From Oscillospiraceae bacterium (lineage in GTDB: Bacteria > Bacillota > Clostridia > Oscillospirales > Ruminococcaceae): DNA of 10,332 nucleotides. This document shows, in pieces, positions 1 to 5,600 of this stretch (the stretch's first letter is position 1; every line of letters starts with the position of its first letter). The translations under genes and the position numbers were made by a program. The notes under the pieces were generated by a model that searched no databases, had not been told where the DNA came from, and was given only the letters and a program-made list of their open reading frames with translations. Location of the stretch: NCBI GenBank assembly GCA_020024615.1, contig JAHHTP010000040.1:1-10332 (forward strand), given 5' to 3'.

Positions 1-115
1 GCTCCGGGCCGCATTTTTCTAAAATAGACTGTGGGATAAAGTAGAATGCGGGAAGAAACTGTGCATTGCGGAATGGCGTGGTGCTGCCATCCCGTCTTTT
101 TAATAATATTGGCAT
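1..115 (-). CDS. 5' end of an unidentified leftward gene (partial)
   Basis: An open frame of 38 codons begins with ATG at 115-113 and runs off the left edge without a stop. I do not recognise the product. It begins MPILLKRRDGSTTPF and has no evident signal peptide or motif. The case for a real gene is contextual. An AAAGGAGG ribosome binding site (about 123-130) sits at good spacing before the ATG. An extended -10 promoter lies upstream at 202-230. A transcription terminator separates it from the preceding leftward operon. A small inverted repeat (AGAGAGC at 133-139, GCTCTCT at 146-152) falls in the leader just before the ribosome site and could affect translation. With so few codons visible, a chance open frame cannot be excluded. 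Confidence 0.4.
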   Translation of the reverse strand, partial: MPILLKRRDGSTTPFRNAQFLPAFYFIPQSILEKCGPE

Positions 116-201
116 TTTTCTGCCTCCTTTCCAGAGAGCAAAACAGCTCTCTATATTTAATCGACAGAATAAATGCTATATTGTTCCTAACATTTTAAAA
201 T

Positions 202-230
202 ATTATAACATGCCCTTCGGAAATTTGTAA
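202..230 (-). promoter_or_regulatory. Leftward promoter with extended -10
   Basis: On the minus strand the -10 box is TATAAT (202-207), preceded by TG and one base, which makes it an extended -10. Seventeen bases further upstream is TTACAA (225-230), a poor -35; an extended -10 can tolerate that. It lies between the terminator at 246-281 and the partial leftward gene, giving a leader of about 80 nt. Confidence 0.5.
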
Positions 231-245
231 TGCGTTTTAAAATGC

Positions 246-281
246 AAAAGGCATCCATGCTCTCGTATGGATGCCTTTTTT
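246..281 (-). terminator. Terminator of the leftward small-gene operon, possibly bidirectional
   Basis: A perfect 13-bp inverted repeat pairs 246-258 with 267-279 around an 8-nt loop, containing GGCATCCAT and ATGGATGCC. Read leftward, the hairpin is followed by TTTT. Read rightward it is followed by a run of six T. It lies about 100 bp beyond the stop of the DUF2188 gene and just before the next leftward promoter, so it probably ends that operon while also blocking rightward read-through. Confidence 0.8.
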
Positions 282-379
282 CTTAACTTGACCTTGTGGT
301 AAGCAATCAGTTTGCCTACTTTTCTCTTTGTGGGCTCAGTGGGGCCTTTGGAGGATGGCGTTTTACCTGCTTACCGAAA

Positions 380-607
380 TCAGCCTTTCGGAGGATAGGG
401 ATCCCCTCCGTGGCTATCCGCAGATTGAATACGACCGTTCAACCCATGAATGACAAACTCGGTGCCTTGGTTTTGACTAATTTGTCTGCCGGCATTTACT
501 GCCTCTTCCTTGGTGGAATAGTGGCCGCTGGAGCGCTGAGCTCCGCCACGTTTTACATCCCAGCCACCATTGGGATTGTGAACGACATGATGAGAAGAAC
601 GAGCCAT
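380..607 (-). CDS. DUF2188 family small protein
   Basis: A 75-residue protein matching the DUF2188 pattern as I know it: an N-terminal HHVVHNPNGGWDVK segment, a central helix with STKEEAVNAGRQI, and a conserved tail with HGLNGRI followed by DS-G-DP-PP-G. Proteins of this family are usually 60-80 residues and appear on plasmids, phages and integrative elements; their biochemical function is not established. It is the second gene of a leftward pair, starting 5 nt after the upstream stop. Its AGGGGG ribosome site (about 616-621) lies inside the end of the upstream gene, so translation is probably coupled. The terminator at 246-281 lies downstream. Rightward open frames across this stretch are shadows. 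The family call is confident; no function is claimed. Confidence 0.85.
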   Translation of the reverse strand: MARSSHHVVHNPNGGWDVKRGGAQRSSGHYSTKEEAVNAGRQISQNQGTEFVIHGLNGRIQSADSHGGDPYPPKG

Positions 608-612
608 TATGA

Positions 613-828
613 TTACCCCCTGTGTGCCTTAGGACAGCAGATTGCACAACCGTCCGCATCGAGATAGATTTTCTTCGCATGAGCCACTGCTTCAACCTCG
701 CTTTCAAAGTAGCCCACATACTGTGTGCTACGGATGCCAAGCTGTTCAGCATGCTCTTTTGTATGGACTTCATGGTGAAGGCCAGGATTTGACGTTTGAT
801 TGTTGTTGATATAGTAATAATGATACAT
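613..828 (-). CDS. Small Cys/His-cluster protein paired with DUF2188
   Basis: A 71-residue protein with a tyrosine-rich start (MYHYYYINNN), then HHEVHT, a central Y-V-G-Y-F motif and a C-terminal cluster C61-x2-C64-C65-x3-H69. It resembles small proteins I know to be encoded beside DUF2188 genes, which have the layout N-HEVH...C...YLG-F...A...A-K-Y...GC-x2-C...H. The cysteine those relatives often carry after HEVH is His26 here. The cluster suggests metal binding, but that is inference. The ATG at 828-826 has an AAGGAAA ribosome site about 8 nt upstream. The same frame stays open upstream into the leader to about 960, without an ATG. It is the first gene of the two-gene leftward operon. Function unknown. 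Confidence 0.75.
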   Translation of the reverse strand: MYHYYYINNNQTSNPGLHHEVHTKEHAEQLGIRSTQYVGYFESEVEAVAHAKKIYLDADGCAICCPKAHRG

Positions 829-895
829 ATAATTTTCCTTTCTGCTTGACCAAACAAGCGGTACATGATATTTTGATAACGTACATATTGCAAAT

Positions 896-933
896 GAGCG
901 GTTAATCTGTGCCAGCAGATTGCCGCTCTTTTT
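896..933 (+). terminator. Hairpin with a T-run; rightward terminator or leader structure
   Basis: GAGCGG (896-901) pairs with CCGCTC (923-928), and AATCTG (904-909) with CAGATT (916-921). There is a small internal bulge and a 6-nt loop, and TTTTT follows on the plus strand. Read rightward it has the form of an intrinsic terminator, though no rightward gene lies upstream. Read leftward it is a stable stem inside the leader of the small-gene operon, just after the three-codon ORF at 932-943. Confidence 0.5.
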
Positions 934-960
934 ATTTGTGCATAAAACACCACCTCCTTA
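932..960 (-). promoter_or_regulatory. Strong ribosome site with a three-codon leader ORF
   Basis: On the minus strand TTAAGGAGGTGGTG (about 947-960) is a near-ideal ribosome binding site. It is followed by ATG CAC AAA TAA (943-932), a three-codon ORF that ends at the base of the 896-933 hairpin. No larger gene uses this site convincingly. The 71-residue gene starts more than 100 nt further on with its own site. A leader-peptide or ribosome-stalling role is possible but unproven. Confidence 0.35.
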
Positions 961-969
961 AAAGCTTCG

Positions 970-1019
970 GAAATTCACCTGTTCACGGCTCCCTTGGGTT
1001 CCGGTGAATTTCGTTTTTT
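970..1019 (+). terminator. Hairpin with six T; second rightward terminator-like element
   Basis: GAAATTCACC (970-979) pairs perfectly with GGTGAATTTC (1003-1012) around a 23-nt loop, followed by G and TTTTTT on the plus strand. With the hairpin at 896-933 it forms a tandem pair that would stop rightward read-through before the restriction-modification operon. On the minus strand it lies at the very 5' end of the small-gene operon leader. Confidence 0.5.
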
Positions 1020-1028
1020 GATGGTTCC

Positions 1029-1057
1029 ATTATACATCTGTTTATATGATTTTAAAA
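1029..1057 (-). promoter_or_regulatory. Leftward promoter for the 71-residue / DUF2188 operon
   Basis: The minus strand carries a perfect TATAAT (1029-1034) with a weak -35 candidate TTTTAA (1052-1057) at 17-bp spacing. Transcription from here would give a structured leader of about 195 nt before the 71-residue gene. The -10 is convincing, the -35 is not. Confidence 0.45.
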
Positions 1058-1073
1058 ATTATGATGTTTGGTA

Positions 1074-1086
1074 TTTGGTGGCAAAA
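1074..1086 (+). repeat. Upstream copy of the TTTGGTGGCAAA dyad
   Basis: TTTGGTGGCAAA (1074-1085, followed by another A) is identical to the copy at 1125-1136. Each copy is itself a short dyad, TTTG-N4-CAAA. The two starts are 51 bp apart, roughly five helical turns, as expected for cooperative binding of one protein to two sites. It lies upstream of the rightward promoter of the restriction-modification operon. Confidence 0.6.
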
Positions 1087-1103
1087 TCAAAAAAATATAA
1101 AAT

Positions 1104-1119
1104 AATAGATTAATCTATT
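1104..1119. repeat. Perfect 16-bp palindrome upstream of the operon promoter
   Basis: AATAGATTAATCTATT is a perfect palindrome between the two TTTGGTGGCAAA copies, and its last base touches the -35 hexamer. The flanks AAATCAAA (1084-1091) and TTTGATTT (1118-1125) also form an inverted repeat around it. In such an A/T-rich stretch some symmetry is expected by chance, but the position suits an operator. Confidence 0.4.
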
Positions 1120-1147
1120 TGATTTTTGGTGGCAAATACTGTATAAT
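1119..1147 (+). promoter_or_regulatory. Promoter of the restriction-modification operon, operator in the spacer
   Basis: TTGATT (1119-1124) and a perfect TATAAT (1142-1147) are separated by exactly 17 bp, about 25 nt before the first gene's start codon. The second TTTGGTGGCAAA copy (1125-1136) fills most of the spacer, so a protein bound there would collide with RNA polymerase. This points to repression, or to a spacer-binding activator. Confidence 0.7.
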
Positions 1148-1171
1148 AAAATAAGATGGGAGGAGTGTGCC

Positions 1172-2506
1172 TTGGGAAAAAAGCTATACATAAAACAAAA
1201 CATCTCCAAAAGCAAAACCGAATGGCTGGGCATACCCGAACTTGTGGTATTACGAACAAATAGTGATGATACTTGTTTAGAGGTGGTCCATCGTAGATAC
1301 TTTAAGGAAGAAAAACTTCTCTGCCCTGCTTGTCGCTCCTCGAAAACACGCTGCTCTAAAATTGTGGATCGAAAACTCAAGGATTTATTGTGGCTTGACG
1401 ACGACCACAAGACATTTCAAATTATCAGTCTACTTTTTCATCAGCGTTATATGCGCTGTGATAACTGCGGGCAAAGTGTTTTCCCTGAGCCCACAGAATT
1501 TGGAGAAAAGGGATGTAAATTCACAAACCGGTTATCAGATGCATTGGCAGATGGCACCTTTCAATTTTCATATAAAAAAGTATGCCAACATTACGGTGTT
1601 CCAGCTTCTACTGCTTCGGTCGGTGAAGTAATGCGACGTAGAATTCAATATCGGGAGTCATTGCTGCCGCCGGTCAAAACACCACATATCATTAGCATTG
1701 TCGAGGTGGTGTTTTTTGGAGAGTACTATCCCGCTGTTTTAGGAATTTGGGATGGTGAGGTTTATTGCCTGGATATTTTGCGAGATTCATCTGAGGAAAC
1801 CTGTGGTGCATTTCTGAAAACATTGGATGCTAACCAAGTTGAAACGATATATGTAGACCCAGTTGATAGCTTGTTTAATGCCGTGAATCAGTACTTTCCG
1901 ATGGCTTCAATTGTGGTGACTGATGAGGCGATTCAGCGATATGCCAGAAACGCTATGCTTGATATTATCCATTCTGACGGAAAACGGTTTCCAGTGGTGC
2001 ATAAAGACCGGCGATTGACCGTGCTCCACAAAGACCTGGATGACAGAACTGTAATTCCCAGAATTAAGGCAGGGATGAAGAGTAGGCCGAGGTTACAACA
2101 GGCTTACAGCCACCATCAGAGATTGTTGGAACTTATGGAAACAAAGTGGTCAATGGAAGATCTTCGAACATGGACAGACCAGATTCCGGCAGAAGTAAAT
2201 GAGTTTTTTGCAGTTGGTGATATTGTTGATATCTTTGGCGAGCAATTAAGCGGATTTTTGACACTGGGCGAGAAGCCGCCCAACAATTATCAGTTTGCGG
2301 TACAAGGCATCTGTGATGCTATCAAGGATATGCCACACTGCATTTTCGATGTAATGCGTGGTCGCTGCATCTTTTCTATAACTCACGACACCGTGGAGGA
2401 AAACGGACAACTGCGGCGATACGGCATTAAGTCAAGTCGGTTAATCGAGAAAATCAATGAAATCTCAGCCAATATTAGGGAGGATCGAGACTATGGATAC
2501 CAATGA
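1172..2506 (+). CDS. ISL3-transposase-like protein, first gene of the type I R-M operon
   Basis: A 444-residue protein starting at TTG, with GGGAGGAG (1158-1165) 6 nt upstream. Its layout follows ISL3-family transposases. A zinc-finger pattern C51-x2-C54 ... C96-x2-C99 comes first, then a likely helix-turn-helix (about 117-150) and an RNase H-like core. The core shows TIYVDPVDSLF (D229), YFPMASIVV (241-249) and a late S-x4-E-x2-N (S421, E426, N429) like the family's final glutamate helix. Two key features are altered. The usual (I/W)DE motif reads IVE, so Val177 stands where the first catalytic Asp is expected, and the DRFH motif reads TDEA (250-253). The chain also ends soon after E426, shorter than typical members. 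There are no flanking insertion-sequence ends, and its 3' end overlaps hsdM by 14 nt. I infer a domesticated, probably non-transposing DNA-binding protein serving the operon. The alignment was made by eye. Confidence 0.75.
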   Translation: MGKKLYIKQNISKSKTEWLGIPELVVLRTNSDDTCLEVVHRRYFKEEKLLCPACRSSKTRCSKIVDRKLKDLLWLDDDHKTFQIISLLFHQRYMRCDNCGQSVFPEPTEFGEKGCKFTNRLSDALADGTFQFSYKKVCQHYGVPASTASVGEVMRRRIQYRESLLPPVKTPHIISIVEVVFFGEYYPAVLGIWDGEVYCLDILRDSSEETCGAFLKTLDANQVETIYVDPVDSLFNAVNQYFPMASIVVTDEAIQRYARNAMLDIIHSDGKRFPVVHKDRRLTVLHKDLDDRTVIPRIKAGMKSRPRLQQAYSHHQRLLELMETKWSMEDLRTWTDQIPAEVNEFFAVGDIVDIFGEQLSGFLTLGEKPPNNYQFAVQGICDAIKDMPHCIFDVMRGRCIFSITHDTVEENGQLRRYGIKSSRLIEKINEISANIREDRDYGYQ

Positions 2507-4286
2507 AAAAATCAAAATAGTCGGTACAAATATTCAAGAAAAAGCAAATCTGATATGGAATGTGGCGAACAGTCTATTTGGAGCATACAAGCCCCATGAA
2601 TATGGTCTGGTTATCTTGCCTATGGTCGTGATTAAGCGTTTTCATGACTGCTTGCTCCCGACCAGAGAGAAAGTGCTGGAAACTTATGAAAAGGTGAAAC
2701 AGTTAGCAGTCAAAGATGGTTTTCTGCGTACTGCATCTGGCTATCGTTTTTACAATACCAGCCAGTACACCTTTGAGCGACTGAAAGCTGACCCGGAGAA
2801 TATTAAGACCAATTTCGAGGCGTACATCAACGGCTTCTCCGATAATGTTATCGATATTCTGGCGAATATGGGCTTCTTTACGCAAATCGAGCGTATGGCG
2901 GATGCGGGTGTTCTGTATCAGGTTATCAGCGACTTTACTGCTGACAATGCAGATATGAATCCGGAGAAAATTTCCGCAATCGATATGGGCTATGTCTTTG
3001 AAAACCTTGTTCAGCGTTTTTCTGAGAGTTATGATGAAGAAGCAGGTGCACACTTCACCAGCCGTGATATTATTTATTTAATGTGTGACTTGCTTACTAT
3101 GAATGCGGATTTTTCCGGCGAAGATGCCCCTGCCAAGACTGTATACGATATGGCGATGGGTACCAGCCAGATGCTTACCTGTATGGAAGAACGTATCCAC
3201 GGCCTTGACAACGAGGCTGAAATCATCTGCTATGGTCAGGAAATCAACCCGTTTACTTTTGGCATCGCCAAGGCTGATATGCTGATCCGTGGTGGTGACC
3301 CTGAAAATATGCAGTTCGGCAACACCTTGAATGCGGATAAATTCAAGGGGTATACCTTCGATTATATCATTTCAAACCCTCCGTTCGGTATTGACTGGAA
3401 GCGTGAAGCAGCTGATGTGGAAAAAGAACACAAACTGGGCGATGCCGGTCGGTTTGGCGTTGGTTTACCTCAAAAATCTGATGGACAGATGCTGTTCTTG
3501 CTGAATGGAATTGCAAAGTTGAAGGACTCCGGCAGAATGGCTATCATCCAAAATGGTTCCGCTCTCTTCACAGGAGATGCAGGGAGTGGCCCCAGTGAAA
3601 TCCGTCGCTATATTATTGAGAATGACTGGTTGGATGCCATTGTTCAGCTTCCCAATGACAGCTTTTATAACACCGGGATTGCAACCTATGTCTGGATAGT
3701 GTCCAAAAATAAACCCGAAACACATAGAGAGCGCATTTTGCTGATTGATGCCAGCAAGTGCTGTGAGGCTCGTAGACGTCCTATCGGTAACAAGCGTGTA
3801 GACATCACAGAATCTTGCCGCAATTTGATCACACAGGCGTACGGCGAATATAGAAGCGCAGTTTTTACAAAAACCTTAGAAGATAAAAAAACAGTGCTGA
3901 CTTGTAAAAGCAAAGTCCTTGATGCCATATCTCTTGGCTACAATAAAATTACAGTGGAAAGTCCTGCTTTGGATGAGAATGGTAACCCAATTATGAAAAA
4001 AGGAAAACCGGTAGCTGATACGTCCAAACGTGATACTGAAAGTGTTCCTCTTGATGAAGATGTGGATGCCTACTTTGCACGGGAAGTTCTCCCTTATCGT
4101 CCGGGGGCATGGATCGACAAAAGCAAGACCAAGGTTGGGTATGAGATTCCATTCACTCGTACCTTTTATGAATACGAAGAACTGGAACCAGCAGCTGATA
4201 TTGCAGAACGCATTGCGGCCCGTGAAAAGGTACTGATGGAGAAATTACAGGCATTGTTCGGGAATGGTGGTGGACAAAATGAGTGA
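2493..4286 (+). CDS. hsdM: Type I restriction-modification methyltransferase subunit HsdM
   Basis: A 597-residue N6-adenine methyltransferase subunit that, with HsdS, would methylate the recognition site. An HsdM-type N-terminal helical domain (about 10-150) is followed by HFTSRDI (187-193), the SAM-binding motif I region VYDMAMGTSQML (217-228), and the catalytic NPPF (295-298) in SNPPFGIDW. Then come KSDGQMLFL (328-336) and the C-terminal LPNDSFYNTGIATYVWIV region (386-403). Motif I is unusual: HsdM proteins normally read close to DPxxGTGGxL, here DMAMGTSQML. The ATG at 2493 was preferred over an in-frame ATG at 2457 because AGGGAGGA lies just ahead of it (about 2477-2484) and the protein then begins in the family's usual way. 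It overlaps the transposase-like gene by 14 nt and hsdS by 8 nt, implying coupled translation. Confidence 0.93.
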   Translation: MDTNEKIKIVGTNIQEKANLIWNVANSLFGAYKPHEYGLVILPMVVIKRFHDCLLPTREKVLETYEKVKQLAVKDGFLRTASGYRFYNTSQYTFERLKADPENIKTNFEAYINGFSDNVIDILANMGFFTQIERMADAGVLYQVISDFTADNADMNPEKISAIDMGYVFENLVQRFSESYDEEAGAHFTSRDIIYLMCDLLTMNADFSGEDAPAKTVYDMAMGTSQMLTCMEERIHGLDNEAEIICYGQEINPFTFGIAKADMLIRGGDPENMQFGNTLNADKFKGYTFDYIISNPPFGIDWKREAADVEKEHKLGDAGRFGVGLPQKSDGQMLFLLNGIAKLKDSGRMAIIQNGSALFTGDAGSGPSEIRRYIIENDWLDAIVQLPNDSFYNTGIATYVWIVSKNKPETHRERILLIDASKCCEARRRPIGNKRVDITESCRNLITQAYGEYRSAVFTKTLEDKKTVLTCKSKVLDAISLGYNKITVESPALDENGNPIMKKGKPVADTSKRDTESVPLDEDVDAYFAREVLPYRPGAWIDKSKTKVGYEIPFTRTFYEYEELEPAADIAERIAAREKVLMEKLQALFGNGGGQNE

Positions 4287-5598
4287 TATTACTACCTATG
4301 AAAAAACAAAAGATAGCGGCATCGAATGGATAGGCAGTGTTCCCTCTCACTGGCGTGTCCACACCTTGTATCAACTTGTAACCCAGGTCAAGGAAAAAAA
4401 CAGTAATCTTCAGGAAAAAAATCTGTTGTCTTTAAGTTATGGCAAAATTAAACGTAAAGATATTGATTCACCAGATGGACTTCTCCCTGCGTCTTTTGAC
4501 GGTTATAACATTATCAAAGATGGGGATATTGTCCTTCGTTTAACAGATTTACAGAACGACCATACCAGCCTTCGGGTAGGTTTGGCCACAGAACGTGGTA
4601 TTATTACCTCCGCTTATACAACCTTACGATCAATCGACACGAGCAATTCAAAATATTTGTTCTACCTACTCCATGCCTTCGACCTGAAAAAAGGATTTTA
4701 TGGCATGGGCTCCGGTGTACGGCAGGGGTTAAATTATGCGGAAGTTAAAGAACTTCGAGTCGTGCTTCCCAATCAAGACGAGCAGAACGATATTGTTTGT
4801 TTTCTTGATAATCAATGTGCACAAATTGATTCGGTTATTGAGGAAACAAAAAGAACGATCGAAGGATATAAACGATGGAAAGCCTCAATTATTCTTGAAA
4901 CTGTTACGAGAGGAGTTGAGCCAGATAGAAGAATGAAAAAATGTGACTTGGAATGGGTTTCTGAAATCCCTGTCACATGGAAAACAGATAGACTTAAGGC
5001 GCTATTTACATTTGGCAAAGGACTCCCTATTACAAAGGAGAATCTGGTAGATCAAGGAATTCCAGTCATTAGTTATGGACAAATTCACGCAAAGTACAAT
5101 ACTGGAACTTCAATTACAGAATCATTATTTCGATATGTACCCGAATCTTATATTGAAAGCAACCCAGACTCTTTGGTGCATAAAGGCGATATACTCGTTG
5201 CAGATACATCTGAAGATATTGATGGATGTGGTAACAGCGTATATGTTGATAAAGAAATGCCACTTTTTGCTGGGTATCACACAATTATTTTAAAATCAAT
5301 TAATCAAGATGATAACAAATATTTGGCATACCTGTTTAAGTCACATGTTTGGAGAAGCCAAATAAGAACGAGAGTTTCTGGTGTTAAGTTATTTAGTATC
5401 TCCCAAAAAATACTAAATTTCACAACAGTTATCCTTCCTCCTAAAGAAGAGCAAGAGGAAATAACTCGTTTTTTAGATAGAAAATGTAAACTAATTGATA
5501 TGTTAATCGAAAACAAGCAAGCTTTGATTAGCGATCTGGAGACCTATAAGCGGTCTCTTATTTATGAAGTGGTAACAGGCAAAAGAAAGGTGGTGTGA
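4279..5598 (+). CDS. hsdS: Type I restriction-modification specificity subunit HsdS
   Basis: A 439-residue DNA-recognition subunit with the standard two-half architecture. The first target-recognition domain starts at DSGIEWIGSVPSHW (12-25), and the second at CDLEWVSEIPVTW (222-234). Each half ends in a helical spacer: DEQNDIVCFLDNQCAQID (167-184) and EEQEEITRFLDRKCKLID (390-407). These align as internal repeats and set the distance between the two half-sites. The start at 4279 lies in ATGAGTGA overlapping the hsdM stop; an in-frame ATG at 4264 (MVVDK extension) is possible. The second recognition domain is visibly more A+T-rich than the flanking genes, for example 13 G+C in 5281-5340, suggesting that it was exchanged by recombination. 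The target sequence cannot be predicted by eye. Confidence 0.92.
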   Translation: MSDITTYEKTKDSGIEWIGSVPSHWRVHTLYQLVTQVKEKNSNLQEKNLLSLSYGKIKRKDIDSPDGLLPASFDGYNIIKDGDIVLRLTDLQNDHTSLRVGLATERGIITSAYTTLRSIDTSNSKYLFYLLHAFDLKKGFYGMGSGVRQGLNYAEVKELRVVLPNQDEQNDIVCFLDNQCAQIDSVIEETKRTIEGYKRWKASIILETVTRGVEPDRRMKKCDLEWVSEIPVTWKTDRLKALFTFGKGLPITKENLVDQGIPVISYGQIHAKYNTGTSITESLFRYVPESYIESNPDSLVHKGDILVADTSEDIDGCGNSVYVDKEMPLFAGYHTIILKSINQDDNKYLAYLFKSHVWRSQIRTRVSGVKLFSISQKILNFTTVILPPKEEQEEITRFLDRKCKLIDMLIENKQALISDLETYKRSLIYEVVTGKRKVV

Positions 5599-5600
5599 CC

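Noticed and set aside
296..667. Rightward 123-codon frame
   Set aside because: It lies antisense to the DUF2188 gene, which has a family match, ribosome site and terminator. The rightward frame has none of these.
477..953. Leftward 158-codon frame starting at GTG behind the strong AAGGAGG site
   Set aside because: It crosses both small leftward genes in another frame, and its sequence looks non-coding. The site is better described as part of a leader.
2457..2492. Upstream ATG extending hsdM by 12 residues
   Set aside because: The ATG at 2493 has a strong AGGGAGGA site and gives the usual HsdM N-terminus. The extension would lie wholly inside the upstream gene.
1172..2506. Calling this gene a simple ISL3 insertion sequence
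   Set aside because: No terminal inverted repeats or target duplication could be found, the 3' end overlaps hsdM, and the expected first catalytic Asp is missing.
4300..5598. Phase-variable hsdS inversion system
   Set aside because: Only one complete hsdS is present, with no inverted partial copy and no site-specific recombinase within the window.
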